Notes: a model not told the origin generated them from the letters alone. 64,000 nt of DNA from Gilliamella sp. ESL0441 (GCF_019469185.1 NZ_CP048264.1:1364001-1428000); one strand, 5' to 3'; shown: positions 28,725 through 43,399, numbered from the stretch's first letter. Translations and numbers: made by a program.

Positions 28725-28753
28725 TTGCGAGCAGACTTTTTATGTTATATTTT
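28725..28753 (+). promoter_or_regulatory. Candidate his operon promoter
   Basis: TTGCGA at 28725-28730 followed, after 15-17 bases, by TATATT (28746-28751) or TATTTT (28748-28753). It lies 45 bases before the leader peptide start. The match is moderate and other AT-rich hexamers are nearby. Confidence 0.4.
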
Positions 28754-28797
28754 GTTCAGAAATTAGATTAATAAATCAACTTAATGGTTTTTATTTT

Positions 28798-28851
28798 ATG
28801 AATTGTTTTTGCGCTTTTATTACTAAACATCATCATCACCATCATTCCTGA
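28798..28851 (+). CDS. hisL: his operon leader peptide HisL
   Basis: A 17-residue leader: Met-Asn-Cys-Phe-Cys-Ala-Phe-Ile-Thr-Lys, then six consecutive His codons (28828-28845), Ser and TGA. A run of His codons ahead of a terminator hairpin and hisG is the hallmark of histidine attenuation. When charged tRNA-His is scarce, the ribosome stalls on these codons and the antiterminator forms. Confidence 0.96.
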   Translation: MNCFCAFITKHHHHHHS

Positions 28852-28955
28852 ATAGTCTTCGGGCGATTGGTGCTGGAAGACATTTGGTCTTCCGGTGATA
28901 TCGCGAAAGCAAATAGAAAACCCTCGGAAGATCAAACTTCCGAGGGTTTTTTGTT
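28852..28955 (+). promoter_or_regulatory. his attenuator with alternative RNA structures
   Basis: A hairpin of GGAAGAC (28875-28881) with GTCTTCC (28887-28893) competes with an antiterminator in which CTTCCG (28889-28894) pairs with CGGAAG (28925-28930). The terminator is AAAACCCTCGGAAG (28917-28930) with CTTCCGAGGGTTTT (28937-28950) and a T run. In addition GGTGAT (28894-28899) is complementary to ATCACC inside the His codons (28835-28840), which fits control by ribosome position. Confidence 0.92.
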
Positions 28956-28993
28956 TGTGGTTTATAAATTTTTTGGATAAGTTGGAGAATAAT

Positions 28994-29893
28994 ATGTTGG
29001 ATAATTCGCGTTTACGCATTGCGATGCAAAAATCTGGTCGTTTAAGTGATGAATCAAAAAAATTGCTGGCACAGTGTGGCATTAAAATTAATCTTCAAGA
29101 ACAACGCTTAATCGCATTTGCTGAAAATATGCCAATCGATATTTTACGTGTTCGTGACGACGATATTCCCGGTCTGGTTATCGACGGTGTGGTCGATATT
29201 GGTATCGTGGGTGAAAATGTTTTAGAAGAAGAAGTACTTGATAGACAAGCGGAAGGGCAAAATCCTCAGTACAAGAAATTACGTCGTTTAGATTTTGGCG
29301 GTTGTCGGTTATCCATTGCTGCCCCTCGCGATTTCGATTATACCGGCCCTGAATGTTTAAATAATCTGCGTATTGCCACCACATATCCTCACCTACTTCG
29401 TCGTTACCTTGCTGAATACAATGTGACATTTAAAACTTGTTTGTTAAACGGATCGGTGGAAGTTGCCCCTCGAGCAGGATTGGCTGATGTTATTTGTGAT
29501 TTAGTTTCAAGTGGCGCCACCCTTGAGGCGAATGGTTTACAAGAAATCGAAATTATCTATCAATCCAAAGCATGTTTAATTCAACGACAAGGCGAAATGC
29601 CACCAATTAAGCAAGCGCTGATTGATAAAGTCATGACACGTATTCAAGGGGTAATACAAGCTCGCGAATCAAAATATATTATGTTACATGCCCCAACACA
29701 GGTATTAGATCAAGTGGTTGCCTTGTTACCGGGTGCTGAAAATCCAACAATATTACCGCTAACTGGCGAACAAAATCGAGTCGCGTTACATATGGTTAGT
29801 AGTGAATCGCTATTTTGGGAAACCATGGAAAAACTAAAAGCATTAGGTGCAAGCTCAATTCTTGTATTACCAATTGAAAAGATGATGGAGTAA
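28994..29893 (+). CDS. hisG: ATP phosphoribosyltransferase HisG
   Basis: A 299-residue long-form HisG, the length of the E. coli enzyme. It condenses ATP with PRPP, the first and feedback-inhibited step of histidine synthesis. The start is ATG 28994 (GGAG eight bases upstream); an earlier in-frame start would run through the attenuator hairpin. The [12 protein letters not shown]-terminus and the [19 protein letters not shown]-binding motif are seen. The C-terminal ACT-like regulatory domain is complete. Confidence 0.96.
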   Translation: MLDNSRLRIAMQKSGRLSDESKKLLAQCGIKINLQEQRLIAFAENMPIDILRVRDDDIPGLVIDGVVDIGIVGENVLEEEVLDRQAEGQNPQYKKLRRLDFGGCRLSIAAPRDFDYTGPECLNNLRIATTYPHLLRRYLAEYNVTFKTCLLNGSVEVAPRAGLADVICDLVSSGATLEANGLQEIEIIYQSKACLIQRQGEMPPIKQALIDKVMTRIQGVIQARESKYIMLHAPTQVLDQVVALLPGAENPTILPLTGEQNRVALHMVSSESLFWETMEKLKALGASSILVLPIEKMME

Positions 29894-29896
29894 AGT

Positions 29897-31198
29897 ATGA
29901 AACTCTCTTATTGGCAACAATGTTCAGAACAAGAACAAACCGCTTTATTGACTCGTCCAGCTATGACTGCATCAGACTCAATTAGTCAATCTGTTGCAGA
30001 TATTTTAGATCAAGTTAAGCAATATGGTGACGAAGCGTTAAAAGCCTTAAGTAACAAGTTTGATAAAGTTCAAATTAATCAGATTAAATTAAGCAACAGT
30101 GAAATTAAAATGGCAATCGATCGGGTTAATCCTGATTTAAAACAAGCTATGCAATTAGCTGTTGGCAATATTAAAAAATTTCATCAAGCGCAGGTTAAAC
30201 AGACAGTAACTGTTGAAACAATGCCCGGCATTACATGTCAACTTGTAACCCGACCAATCAATTCAGTTGGACTCTATATTCCAGGGGGATCTGCGCCGTT
30301 GTTATCTACCGTATTGATGCTTGCCATACCCGCTAATATTGCAGGTTGTCGCAAAGTGATACTTTGTTCACCCCCACCAATAGCGGATGAGATCTTATAT
30401 GCCGCTGAGCTGTGTGGCGTTACCGAAATTTATCAACTAGGTGGTGCCCAAGCTATTGCTGCCATGGCATTTGGTACAGAGTCTGTGCCTAAAGTAGACA
30501 AAATTTTTGGCCCCGGTAATGCTTATGTAACAGAAGCAAAACGTCAGGTAAGCCAACGCCTTGATGGTGCTGCAATTGATATGCCTGCGGGGCCATCCGA
30601 AGTGCTCGTTATTGCAGATAGTTCAGCTAATCCTGCATTTATTGCTGCTGATTTGTTATCACAAGCTGAACACGGCCCCGATTCACAAGTTGTACTCCTT
30701 ACTCCCGATGAAAAAATGGCTCAAGCAGTATCATTAGAAGTCGATAAGCAGCTTGCACAATTATCACGGCAAGCTATTGCCGAGAAAGCGTTACAAGCAA
30801 GTCGACTTATTGTCACTCAAGATTTAGAACAATGCGTTGCAATCAGTAATCGTTATGGGCCAGAACATTTAATCATTCAAACCCAAAATGCCGATGAACT
30901 TGTCGATCAGATAACCAGTGCTGGCTCTATTTTTCTTGGTGACTGGTCGCCTGAATCAGCTGGCGATTATGCGTCGGGTACTAACCATGTATTACCGACT
31001 TATGGTTACACTGCTACCTACTCCAGTTTAGGATTAGCTGACTTTCAAAAACGGATGACAGTTCAAAAGTTAACACCTGAAGGGTTAAAAGCCATTGGTA
31101 ACGCAGTAGAACTAATGGCGCAAGCAGAACAACTCACAGCACACAAACAAGCTGTTACATTGCGTTTAGCTGTATTAAATCAAACGAATCAAAGGTAG
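29897..31198 (+). CDS. hisD: Histidinol dehydrogenase HisD
   Basis: A 433-residue zinc-dependent enzyme performing the last two oxidations to histidine. Key segments include [46 protein letters not shown] and [11 protein letters not shown] (zinc and catalytic residues), and the GTNHVLPT region near the C-terminus. It starts three bases after hisG. Confidence 0.96.
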   Translation: MKLSYWQQCSEQEQTALLTRPAMTASDSISQSVADILDQVKQYGDEALKALSNKFDKVQINQIKLSNSEIKMAIDRVNPDLKQAMQLAVGNIKKFHQAQVKQTVTVETMPGITCQLVTRPINSVGLYIPGGSAPLLSTVLMLAIPANIAGCRKVILCSPPPIADEILYAAELCGVTEIYQLGGAQAIAAMAFGTESVPKVDKIFGPGNAYVTEAKRQVSQRLDGAAIDMPAGPSEVLVIADSSANPAFIAADLLSQAEHGPDSQVVLLTPDEKMAQAVSLEVDKQLAQLSRQAIAEKALQASRLIVTQDLEQCVAISNRYGPEHLIIQTQNADELVDQITSAGSIFLGDWSPESAGDYASGTNHVLPTYGYTATYSSLGLADFQKRMTVQKLTPEGLKAIGNAVELMAQAEQLTAHKQAVTLRLAVLNQTNQR

Positions 31199-31204
31199 GT
31201 ATAG

Positions 31205-32266
<1,062 letters not shown>

Positions 32267-32274
32267 GAGTCATC

Positions 32275-33341
32275 ATGTTACAAAAATATTTATTTATCGA
32301 TCGGGATGGTACCTTAATTACTGAACCGCCTATTGATTTCCAAGTTGATCGTTTTGAAAAACTTGCTTTTGAGCCTAATGTCATACCGGCGTTACTCAAA
32401 CTACAAGCCGCAGGCTTTAAATTGGTCATGGTGACCAATCAAGATGGACTAGGAACCAGTCGCTACCCACAAGCTGATTTTGATGGTCCACATAATCTAA
32501 TGATGCAAATCTTTCAATCACAAGGTGTGAACTTTGAAGAAGTACTTATCTGTCCGCATTTTCCTGAAGATAATTGCCAATGTCGAAAACCCAAAATTCA
32601 ATTAGTGCTACCTTATTTGTCTAGCGGTAAATTAGATAAAACCAATAGTTATGTTATAGGTGACAGGGTCACAGATATACAACTCGCTGAAAATATGGGA
32701 ATTAATGGACTCCATTATCACCCAACACATTTAAATTGGAACGAGATTGCGCAACGATTAACCACAGCCGATCGTTATGCAAAAGTTGAACGACACACCA
32801 AAGAAACCAACATACTGGTTGAAGTTTGGTTAGACCGACAAGGTGGAAGCCAAATCAATACCGGCATCGGTTTTTTTGATCATATGCTTGACCAAATTGC
32901 GACCCATGGAGGAATTAAGCTTAATATCCAAGTGAAAGGTGATTTGCATGTTGATGATCATCATACTATTGAAGATACAGGACTTGCTCTAGGCGAAGCA
33001 TTGAAAATTGCCCTTGGCGATAAACGAGGTATTGCTCGCTATGCGTCGGTAATTCCTATGGATGAATGTTTAGCGAAATGTTCAATGGATATATCTGGTC
33101 GTCCTTATTTGAAATTCAATGCGCAATTTTCTCATCAAAAGGTGGGCGATATGAGTACGCAAATGGTTGAACACTTTTTTTACTCCATAAGTTATGCCAT
33201 GGGTATTACCCTACATATCGAAACCGAAGGCGATAACGATCATCATAAAGTGGAAAGTCTATTTAAAGCTTTTGCCCGAACGTTAAAACAAGCGATCAAA
33301 ATCGAAAGTGACAGATTACCCAGTTCAAAAGGAGTGTTGTA

Positions 33342-33342
<1 letters not shown>
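32275..33342 (+). CDS. hisB: Bifunctional histidinol-phosphatase/imidazoleglycerol-phosphate dehydratase HisB
   Basis: A 355-residue fusion, as in enterobacteria. The HAD phosphatase is N-terminal (FIDRDGTLI, nucleophile Asp9) with a zinc loop [14 protein letters not shown]. The dehydratase starts near residue 167 and carries [24 protein letters not shown] and [11 protein letters not shown] manganese-binding His clusters. The fused form is typical of gammaproteobacteria. Its stop overlaps the hisH start (TAATG). Confidence 0.97.
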
Positions 33343-35435
<2,093 letters not shown>

Positions 35436-35442
<7 letters not shown>

Positions 35443-36062
35443 TTTCCAATTCAGACAACCAATTAGACGCGAGTCAGCTTGATTGGCAAAAAGTGAATAA
35501 CTTAATGCCTGTTATTATTCAACACTATGTTTCAGGTGATGTGTTAATGCTTGGCTACATGACGCCAGAAGCCCTTAAACAAACCCAAACTAGTGGAAAA
35601 GTAACCTTCTATTCACGAACTAAAAAACGGCTATGGACGAAAGGCGAAACCTCAGGACATTTTTTAAATGTAAAAAGCATTTCAACCGATTGTGATAACG
35701 ATACCCTACTGATTTTAGTGGATCCAATTGGCGCTACGTGTCATACCGGTAGCAACAGTTGCTTTGCTAAGGCAAAAACGGTATGGGGGTTTTTATATCA
35801 ATTAGAACAGTTGCTTGCTGCACGTAAAAATGCCGATCCTCAGTCATCATATACCGCAAAACTTTATCATGATGGCACCAAGCGTATAGCGCAAAAAGTG
35901 GGCGAAGAAGGCGTTGAAACCGCGCTGGCTGCCACCGTACATGACCGAGAAGAACTTAAAAATGAGTCAGCGGATCTGATCTATCATTTGTTAGTTTTAT
36001 TACAAGATCAAAATCTGTCCCTTCAAGATGTTATCGGTATACTAAAAGCTAGACACAAATAA
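35436..36062 (+). CDS. hisI: Bifunctional phosphoribosyl-AMP cyclohydrolase/PR-ATP pyrophosphatase HisIE
   Basis: A 208-residue fusion. The N-terminal cyclohydrolase has [25 protein letters not shown] and the zinc Cys-containing DCDNDTLL and [12 protein letters not shown] motifs. The C-terminal pyrophosphohydrolase half has the [13 protein letters not shown] motif. It completes the histidine pathway set in this operon. Confidence 0.96.
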
Positions 36063-36073
36063 AACGATACAAT

Positions 36074-36103
36074 AAAGTGCGAAAACCTCGCACTTTACTC
36101 AAT
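36074..36103 (+). terminator. Terminator of the his operon
   Basis: AAAGTGCGA at 36074-36082 pairs with TCGCACTTT at 36088-36096, 12 bases past the hisI stop; a modest AT-rich tail follows. Confidence 0.6.
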
Positions 36104-36144
36104 ATTTATTCGGAATAATTTACCGAATGTCAGTCATCAATGAC

Positions 36145-37116
36145 CTAACAAATTGGCAATTTCACACCATTAAACATCGCTTGTACTTCAACATTGTTAT
36201 CACAAAGAATCAGTCTATCAACCGTTTGTCTATTTAAATGGGGTGAAAATTGACTGATGAAATCGTACATATAGCTACGTAAAAAGAGTGACCGAGCAAA
36301 GGCAATATAAGTTGTACTATAAGGAAATATATGACCTGCATTAAGCACGACAAAATCGCTATCGATGTTTTCATTGACTGCCATTTTCGCCACAATGCCA
36401 ACCCCTACACCCAATTTAACATAAGTTTTAATTAAATCCGCATCTGTTGTGCTAAATACAATATTGGGTAATTGTTTGGCATTAATAAACGCCTGATTTA
36501 AATCTGATCCATCATTAGAAAAATCATAGCTGACTAAAGGATATTTTGATAACTCTTCAATTGAAATCATATTACTTTTAGCCAAAGGATGATCCTTCAT
36601 GACAATCACAGCTTGATTCCAATGGTAGCAAGGTAAAGCGATCATATCATCACTTAACTGCGAAAGATCGGTAATTATCGCAAAATCAGCTTGACCGGTT
36701 TGCGCTTGCAATAGACATTGTTGAGACGATCCTTGCTCCATGTGCAAAATAATATGAGGATACTGTTGCATAAACTTTTGGATGACAACTGGCAAGGTAT
36801 AACGGGCTTGCGTATAGGTTGTTGTGATGGTTAAAGAACCTTGATTTGGCTGACTGAACTCTTTAGCAATAATTTTGATATCTTTCGATTTATTGAGGAT
36901 TTCTTTAGCTAATGCAATGATTTTTTCGCCTACCGGTGTCACTTCTGAAAGATGTTTTCCTACACGGGTAAAAATTTGGACGCCTAATTCATCCTCTAAT
37001 AATTTAATCTGTTTGCTTATACCAGGCTGCGATGTATAAAGTTTTTCGGAGGTTAGCGAAACATTGAGATCGTTGTTCACCACTTCGACAATATAACGTA
37101 ATTGTTGCAATTTCAT
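36145..37116 (-). CDS. cysB: LysR-type regulator CysB
   Basis: A 323-residue regulator. Start at ATG 37116 (MKLQQLRYIVEVVNN), with AAAGGAG upstream; nine further codons are open but unlike the family. The winged helix includes LYTSQPGISKQIKLLEDELG, and the C-terminal domain matches CysB length (324 in E. coli). CysB activates sulfate assimilation with N-acetylserine; Cbl is the alternative paralog. It lies upstream of, and in the same direction as, nothing related to sulfur here. Confidence 0.88.
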   Translation of the reverse strand: MKLQQLRYIVEVVNNDLNVSLTSEKLYTSQPGISKQIKLLEDELGVQIFTRVGKHLSEVTPVGEKIIALAKEILNKSKDIKIIAKEFSQPNQGSLTITTTYTQARYTLPVVIQKFMQQYPHIILHMEQGSSQQCLLQAQTGQADFAIITDLSQLSDDMIALPCYHWNQAVIVMKDHPLAKSNMISIEELSKYPLVSYDFSNDGSDLNQAFINAKQLPNIVFSTTDADLIKTYVKLGVGVGIVAKMAVNENIDSDFVVLNAGHIFPYSTTYIAFARSLFLRSYMYDFISQFSPHLNRQTVDRLILCDNNVEVQAMFNGVKLPIC

Positions 37117-37248
37117 GACAAAGGCTCCTTTAACTCTATACACTTCCCTCTTGATTAATACGTATTAAAAAGAGGGAAATTATAAGGTAATTCCTTTCAC
37201 ACTTTAGCACAAACAAACACACGACTTTATACTAAAACGTATACTTAA

Positions 37249-37275
37249 CCTGAATGATATTAACAATCATTCAGG
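37249..37275 (-). terminator. Hairpin after topA
   Basis: CCTGAATGAT (37249-37258) and ATCATTCAGG (37266-37275) make a perfect 10-bp stem just past the topA stop on the minus strand. The T tail is weak. Confidence 0.5.
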
Positions 37276-37284
37276 CGTTCTTAC

Positions 37285-39885
37285 CTATTTTTTACTATTG
37301 ATCCATTTGCCGTCGACGTATTGCATTACCCAACCAGTTGATTTGCCATTTACTTCTGATGTGACATATTGCTGTTTGCTTTTACGACTAAAACGCACAA
37401 TTGATGGGTTACCATCAGGATCTTTACTTGGTGCTTCAGTTAAATACATAAATTTTTCGGGTAAACGATCTTTAAAACGCTGTAACTCTTCAATCAATGG
37501 TGCACGTGTTTCCCTTGATTTTGGAAAATTGTGTGCAGCAAGGAAGATTCCCGATGCGCCATCACGTAGTACAAAGTGTGCATCTGACTTAGTACATTTA
37601 AGTTCAGGCAAATCGACCGGATCTTCTTTTGGCGGTGCAACATCACCATTTTTTAAGATCTTACGCGTATTTTTACAATCTGGATTGGTACATCCCATGT
37701 ATAGACCAAAACGTCCTGATTTGAGATGCATTTCAGATCCACATTTTTCACATTCAATAATAGGGCCTTCATAGCTTTTGACTTTGAAGTTACCTTTTTC
37801 AACAAGCGATCCATCACAAATTGGATTATTACCACAAATATGTAGTTTTCGCTCATTATCAAGCAGATAACTATCCATTGCCGTGTGACATTTAGGACAA
37901 CGCTTACGAGCTCTTAACGCATCAGTTTCGGCTGTTTCTGACTCTTCTAAAATATTTAGGGTTTCATGTTCTGGGATTAAGTTAATTGTTTGCTTACAAC
38001 GCTCTTTAGGCGGTAATGCATAACCGGAACAAGCAAGGAACACACCCGTCCCAGCCGTTTTAATGCCCATTTCACGTCCACAATTTGGACAGGTTATTTC
38101 TGGCGTTAAGACTAAAGGATTTAATTGCATTCCCCCTTTGTCTGGCGTTTGTTCAGCAATTTCCAGATGTTTACTAAAATCACTAAAAAACTGATCGAGT
38201 ACTTCTCGCCATTCTTGTTTTTTATTGGCAATTTCATCCAGTGCATCTTCCATGCGTGCCGTGAAATCATAGCTCATAAGATCATTAAAATTCTCATTTA
38301 AGCGATCTGTAACAATTTCACCAATTTTTTCAGCATAAAAACGACGATTATCTAAACGTACATAGCCCCGATCTTGAATAGTTGAAATGATCGTTGCATA
38401 AGTTGATGGTCGTCCTATTTCACGCTTTTCAAGCTCTTTTACTAATGACGCTTCATTATAACGTGCAGGTGGTTTAGTAAAGTGTTGATTCGGATTTAAG
38501 CTGATTAAATCCAATTTATCATCGACATTAACCGCCGGTAAAATTTTATCGTCACTATTTTTTGATAATTGAGGTTGCACTTTTGTCCAACCATCAAAGC
38601 GTAATGTACGTCCCTTCGCTTTTAAAATAAAATCTCCCGCTTTTACGGTGATTGTGGTGGAATTGTATTCGGCAGCGGTCATTTGACAAGCAACAAACTG
38701 TCGCCAAATAAGCTGATAGAGTTTGCACGCATCAGCGTCAACATCGCTAAGCTTATCAGCCAGTATTGTTACATCTGATGGACGAATGGCTTCATGCGCC
38801 TCTTGCGAATTCTTTTTACTGCTGTAAACATTAGCAGATTTTGGCAGGTATTTATCCCCAAAATTCTGACCAATATAATCACGCACCATAGTCAATGCAT
38901 CTTGACTTAAATTGGTTGAATCCGTACGCATATAGGTGATATAACCTGCTTCATAAAGACGCTGAGCTAACATCATCGTCTTTTTAACACCAAACCCTAA
39001 ACGGGTACTTGCTGCCTGTTGCAAAGTGGAGGTAATAAAGGGTGCTGTCGGATTGCTTTTGGTTGGTTTTTCTTCAATATTGGTAACATGGTACTGGCTT
39101 TTATTAAGTTCAGCCAATGCAATATCGATCGCTACTTTATCTTTTGGCTCAAATGCTTCATTTTTATAATGTGTCACTTGTAACGTTAATTGCGCTTTAT
39201 TCTGCGTCATTAAATCAGCATACAGATCCCAATACTCTTCGGGAATAAAGGCATGAATTTCACGCTCACGTTCAACGACAAGTCTAACAGCAACCGATTG
39301 GACACGCCCCGCAGATAAACCTCGAGCCACTTTTTTCCAAAGTAATGGCGAAAGCATAAAGCCCACAACCCGATCCATAAAGCGACGAGCCTGCTGAGCA
39401 TTTACCCGATCCATATCTAACATAGATGGTTTATTAAATGCATTTTTAATGGCTGTTTTCGTAATTTCGTTAAATACTACACGACGGTACTTATTGTCAT
39501 CGCCACCAATCACATCTTTTAAATGCCAGGCGATAGCTTCCCCTTCTCTATCCAAGTCGGTTGCGAGGTAAATCATATCGGCATCTTTAGCCAATTTTTT
39601 AAGTTCTGATACAACACGTTCCTTACCGGGTAGAATCTCATAATGTGCTTTCCAACCATGATAAGGATCTACGCTCATGCGACTGACTAACGCTTCTTTT
39701 TCTGAGCGTTTTACTTTCTTCTCGGCTTTATCTTTAGTCGTTTTCTCAGCGCGTTGGCTACTACCACTAACGGGTAAATCTCGAATATGCCCCACACTTG
39801 ATTTTACAACATACTCTTTGCCAAGATATTTATTAATTGTTTTTGCTTTAGCTGGTGATTCCACAATAACAAGGGATTTTCCCAT
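37285..39885 (-). CDS. topA: DNA topoisomerase I TopA
   Basis: An 866-residue type IA topoisomerase that relaxes negative supercoils. The Toprim domain ([33 protein letters not shown]) is followed by the catalytic Tyr in [17 protein letters not shown] near residue 319. Three C-terminal Cys4 zinc modules begin at [18 protein letters not shown] and CEKCGSEMH, and a zinc-free ribbon tail ends the protein. Full length for gammaproteobacteria. matP lies 29 bases upstream. Confidence 0.97.
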   Translation of the reverse strand: MGKSLVIVESPAKAKTINKYLGKEYVVKSSVGHIRDLPVSGSSQRAEKTTKDKAEKKVKRSEKEALVSRMSVDPYHGWKAHYEILPGKERVVSELKKLAKDADMIYLATDLDREGEAIAWHLKDVIGGDDNKYRRVVFNEITKTAIKNAFNKPSMLDMDRVNAQQARRFMDRVVGFMLSPLLWKKVARGLSAGRVQSVAVRLVVEREREIHAFIPEEYWDLYADLMTQNKAQLTLQVTHYKNEAFEPKDKVAIDIALAELNKSQYHVTNIEEKPTKSNPTAPFITSTLQQAASTRLGFGVKKTMMLAQRLYEAGYITYMRTDSTNLSQDALTMVRDYIGQNFGDKYLPKSANVYSSKKNSQEAHEAIRPSDVTILADKLSDVDADACKLYQLIWRQFVACQMTAAEYNSTTITVKAGDFILKAKGRTLRFDGWTKVQPQLSKNSDDKILPAVNVDDKLDLISLNPNQHFTKPPARYNEASLVKELEKREIGRPSTYATIISTIQDRGYVRLDNRRFYAEKIGEIVTDRLNENFNDLMSYDFTARMEDALDEIANKKQEWREVLDQFFSDFSKHLEIAEQTPDKGGMQLNPLVLTPEITCPNCGREMGIKTAGTGVFLACSGYALPPKERCKQTINLIPEHETLNILEESETAETDALRARKRCPKCHTAMDSYLLDNERKLHICGNNPICDGSLVEKGNFKVKSYEGPIIECEKCGSEMHLKSGRFGLYMGCTNPDCKNTRKILKNGDVAPPKEDPVDLPELKCTKSDAHFVLRDGASGIFLAAHNFPKSRETRAPLIEELQRFKDRLPEKFMYLTEAPSKDPDGNPSIVRFSRKSKQQYVTSEVNGKSTGWVMQYVDGKWINSKK

Positions 39886-39914
39886 AATTAAACCTATTTA
39901 TCCTGTAGTTTGTG

Positions 39915-40379
39915 TTATTTACTGTTACGCTTCACATCAAGAAGTGACAGTAAATCATCTTTTATTGTTGATACTTTTGTCGCATATTGTTCTTTTTGCT
40001 CAGCATCTTCAATAAGTTGCGTAATGGTTTGTGACAACGTACAACCACGGCGTTTAGCTAAATTCGCTAAGCGTTGCCAAACTAAAAATTCCAAATCGAT
40101 GGACTTCTTCCGTGTATATTGTTGTTCTGCGTTAAAATGTCGTTTTCGTTTTGCCCGTATAGTCTGCTTCATGCGATTATCTAAATCGGGATTCAAATGC
40201 GATTTTATCCAATCAACAACGCTTGTTGGATTATGTTCTAACAGTAATAATTCATTTACGGCATGTTGAGCAGCACTTTTTTCAATATAGCGAGTTATTG
40301 GCTCGCCCTCTAGATGTTTTTTTACTAAATAGTGCCACTTCCAACCACATTCAAGGTTTTCGAGTTGTTGATATTTCAT
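39915..40379 (-). CDS. matP: Macrodomain Ter protein MatP
   Basis: A 154-residue protein closely resembling E. coli MatP: it opens [20 protein letters not shown] and has [18 protein letters not shown] and the ribbon-helix-helix [18 protein letters not shown]. Start placed at ATG 40379 for this reason; 20 upstream codons are open. MatP binds matS sites and organises the terminus region, so one expects this locus or matS sites near the Ter domain. Probably cotranscribed with topA. Confidence 0.94.
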   Translation of the reverse strand: MKYQQLENLECGWKWHYLVKKHLEGEPITRYIEKSAAQHAVNELLLLEHNPTSVVDWIKSHLNPDLDNRMKQTIRAKRKRHFNAEQQYTRKKSIDLEFLVWQRLANLAKRRGCTLSQTITQLIEDAEQKEQYATKVSTIKDDLLSLLDVKRNSK

Positions 40380-40527
40380 TTGTTCACCTTGTGACGCTGT
40401 AACTATAGAGATTATATGTAGCATAATCGTTTTACACAATAAAGAAAATTATTGCATTTGACAAATTTTTTATAAATCTGGTATCGTTCACCTTTTATAT
40501 CGTTCTTTATTTAAGGAATCAAAAATA

Positions 40528-42213
40528 ATGGTTAAAGCTGATGTTATTTATATTAATGGCTATATTTATACAGCAGATAAAAAAGATACAGTTTGTGAAG
40601 CGATAGCAATCAAAAATGGTTACATAATAGCAACAGGCTCCACAGATGAAATAAATAGCCATCACTATGTTGATAATGATACAGCAATTTACGATCTTCA
40701 TGGTAAAACGATGATGCCGGGGATAATCGACTCACACCTTCATACTTTTTGGGGTGGCATGCAATTGACCTCATGTAATTTGAATTATCAAAGTTTAACC
40801 GTTGAGGATACTTTAGCAATTATTCAAAAACACTTGGATAAAGACAGTCAGAATAATAGCACACAATGGCTACAAGTTCGAGGCTGGTTAAGGCAAGAAG
40901 TGTTACCAATTGGTACCGATATTACCCGCTTCGATCTGGATAAACTCAATACTCAGCGACCGGTAATCCTTTTTTCTAACGATTGTCATACGTTAGTTGC
41001 TAATAGTATTGCGTTGCAAAAATTTGGTTTGGATAGAAACACACCCGAACCGACAGATGGAAAAATTGGCAGAACACAAGACGGTGAACTTAATGGCATT
41101 TTAGAAGATGCACCGGCTATGCGAGCTTTTGATAGCATATCAAAACTGACGGAAGAACAAGCCGCACATATTGCTAAATTAGCACAAGCCGAATTAAACA
41201 AACAAGGCGTAACAGCCGTGATGGACGCTCGGATAACCGAAACGCAAGCCGATGCCTTTTTGAAGTTGCAACAGCAAGATCAACTTACCATTCGGTTATT
41301 TGGTGCACGAGAGTTACCGCCAGATGATGTGACATCCATTGAAGCTATTCCGGCATTACTCGAAAAAGTTAAACAGTTTGCAAACCGTTATGATGATAAA
41401 AATTGGCAGCCTAAGCCCGGTATTAAAATTTCACATACTAAACTGTTTGTTGACGGGGTAATGCAAGCACCATTAATGACAGCAAGACTATTGCAACCTT
41501 ATCAGCTTGAAGATGAAAAAGATCGTTATGGTGATTTGTACTATTCAACTGAGATGCTAAATGCTTTAATTTTAGAGTCCTCTCGTGCCGGTTTTCACCC
41601 TCATATGCATACTGTTGGTGAAGGTGCCATTGAAGTAGTGCTTGATGCAATTGAAAAAATGCGCCAAGCATTACCTGATGCCGATATCCGCCCTAGCACG
41701 GCGCACAATGAACTTAGTGCTGCGCATCAATATGCAAGGTATAAGCAATTAAATGCTTGTGTAGTGTTTTCATTCCAATGGGCTGGCTGTAGCGACGCCA
41801 TGGTTGAACAATACCAAACACTATTTGGCGAAAAACGCTATAACGGTTTAGAAGCCCACGGACAATATATCGATGCAGGCGTCAACTGCGCCTTTGGTAG
41901 CGATTGGCCAATTGATCCACTAAATGAATGGTATGATTTTCAAATAGCCATGACCCGACAAATTGATGCACAGCACCCACGTTTAAACAGTGACCGTAAT
42001 TTAACCGCGACCGAAGTTTTACGCTGCGCAACCATTGGCGCTGCTTATGTGCTAAAACAAGATGAGTATATTGGCTCAATTGAAAAAGGTAAATTTGCTG
42101 ATTTGATCATCTTAGATCGCAATCCATTTACCATTCCAGCAACCGATATGCAAAATGTGAAAGTATTAACGACTATTGTTGGTGGTAAAACAGTTTATCA
42201 GCAAGACTCATAA
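40528..42213 (+). CDS. Amidohydrolase family protein, YtcJ-like
   Basis: A 561-residue metal-dependent hydrolase. The HxH metal motif is in GIIDSHLHTFWGG (His70, His72), with HMHTVGEGAIEVV further on and FGSDWPIDPLNEW near the end supplying the last Asp. The C-terminal GSIEKGKFADLIILDRNPF is typical. The family cleaves amides or formamides; YtcJ homologs have no agreed substrate. No secretion signal is seen. A good terminator follows. Confidence 0.88.
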   Translation: MVKADVIYINGYIYTADKKDTVCEAIAIKNGYIIATGSTDEINSHHYVDNDTAIYDLHGKTMMPGIIDSHLHTFWGGMQLTSCNLNYQSLTVEDTLAIIQKHLDKDSQNNSTQWLQVRGWLRQEVLPIGTDITRFDLDKLNTQRPVILFSNDCHTLVANSIALQKFGLDRNTPEPTDGKIGRTQDGELNGILEDAPAMRAFDSISKLTEEQAAHIAKLAQAELNKQGVTAVMDARITETQADAFLKLQQQDQLTIRLFGARELPPDDVTSIEAIPALLEKVKQFANRYDDKNWQPKPGIKISHTKLFVDGVMQAPLMTARLLQPYQLEDEKDRYGDLYYSTEMLNALILESSRAGFHPHMHTVGEGAIEVVLDAIEKMRQALPDADIRPSTAHNELSAAHQYARYKQLNACVVFSFQWAGCSDAMVEQYQTLFGEKRYNGLEAHGQYIDAGVNCAFGSDWPIDPLNEWYDFQIAMTRQIDAQHPRLNSDRNLTATEVLRCATIGAAYVLKQDEYIGSIEKGKFADLIILDRNPFTIPATDMQNVKVLTTIVGGKTVYQQDS

Positions 42214-42248
42214 AAACTATAGCTTTAGATAGATTGTTTAAAAAATAG

Positions 42249-42275
42249 AGCCAACCTAACCGTTGGCTTTATTTT
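42249..42275 (+). terminator. Terminator after the amidohydrolase gene
   Basis: AGCCAAC (42249-42255) and GTTGGCT (42262-42268) with a six-base loop, followed by TTATTTTTATTT. Confidence 0.72.
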
Positions 42276-42775
42276 TATTTAGCTATTATCTTTAAGATTT
42301 GTGTAGTATTTATTAATCTAATTCCACAGCATTTTGTCTTCATCATAATAATTCAGAAATAAAAGTAGGTGTTAATGTACTTCTTTTTTATATTTTTATT
42401 GCGCGCATCGAAAATATCATTATTTATTATAGATATTTTATCTAACATTGCTTCTTAAATATTTCAAATTATTCTATCCATAATATTTTCACTTAAATTT
42501 TTATTAATTTTAACGACTAAATTTATTATTAGGTTAACCTTCCTGAACGCTTTCATATCACCGTCATTTTGGGTTATCTCGAAAGTTTTTTTAAATTTTT
42601 TTAATGTCTTAATTAAAATTATTTTTCAATAAAAACAATTTTTTACAATGTAACATTATGAAAAGTGTTATGATTTACACCACTATATAAGCAGAGTTGT
42701 ATAGAAATTAGTATACAAATACTAAATATCGATATTCATTAAAACATAAATTATAAAATTTATAAGGGATAAGGC
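42276..42775. other. Very AT-rich 500-base leader of the immunity island
   Basis: No ORF of any size and no clear hairpin. Composition drops to mostly A and T here, marking the border between the core genes on the left and the accessory island on the right. The promoter of the following immunity gene should be in the right end. Confidence 0.4.
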
Positions 42776-43333
42776 ATGAAAAACACTAATAATGAAAACA
42801 ATTTTGAGTACTATTTTATGGAAAGCCAAGATGATGAAGCTTACCCGATGTTTGACATATGTGAAGAACATGATGATATCCTTGAAGCCGAGTTAGGCGA
42901 TCCATTGCCTCGCCGTCCGGTTTTAGCAGATTATCACACTGGTGCTAAAGATTTTGTTAGTAAAAGAGTCGCTGAAGCAATGATGGCTATGAACATGGAA
43001 GGTGTGCGTATCGTTCCTCTAAAACTTTCAGATCGTAAAGGTGGATATATTGAAGATTATTACTGTGTTTTCGTTGATGATAATACTTATGAAGCACTAG
43101 ATAAAGAAAATTCAGAATATGAATATGATGAAGATTGCGAGCTTTATTTTTTCGATAAAATTGTTTTAGACAAGGATGCTTTAAGAAAGATACCATTAAA
43201 TAGACGTTTAGGATGGAGATTACTTGAAGAACCAGGTATGTATTTATACCATGAATCTGTCGTTGAAAAAATCAAAGAATTGAACCCCACTGGCGTGAGA
43301 TTTATTCATTTAGATGATTATGAAGGTATCTAA
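42776..43333 (+). CDS. Imm11/DUF1629-like immunity protein
   Basis: A 185-residue acidic, cytoplasmic protein. The C-terminal half (FFDKIVLDKDALRK, RRLGWRLLEEPGMYLYHES, LNPTGVRFIHLDDYEG) follows the DUF1629 (imm_11) pattern of polymorphic-toxin immunity proteins. A GGGATAAGG leader precedes the ATG. No intact toxin gene is next to it; the convergent gene is another immunity-type protein. The assignment to the exact family is from memory of its pattern. Confidence 0.62.
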   Translation: MKNTNNENNFEYYFMESQDDEAYPMFDICEEHDDILEAELGDPLPRRPVLADYHTGAKDFVSKRVAEAMMAMNMEGVRIVPLKLSDRKGGYIEDYYCVFVDDNTYEALDKENSEYEYDEDCELYFFDKIVLDKDALRKIPLNRRLGWRLLEEPGMYLYHESVVEKIKELNPTGVRFIHLDDYEGI

Positions 43334-43399
43334 TAAGTCAATTTATTAACCTCTGAAAGATTTATGAATTTCGCTTTAATAACTTAACGCTTAAAATAG

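Noticed and set aside
28895..28993. N-terminal extension of HisG
   Set aside because: It would translate the attenuator hairpins; the family starts at [10 protein letters not shown] with a good ribosome site.
39210..39401. 63-residue leftward frame within topA
   Set aside because: It is an overlapping reading frame inside topA with no ribosome site.
42276..42775. Replication or transposon end in AT-rich spacer
   Set aside because: No inverted repeats, DnaA-like boxes or iterons could be seen; only low complexity.
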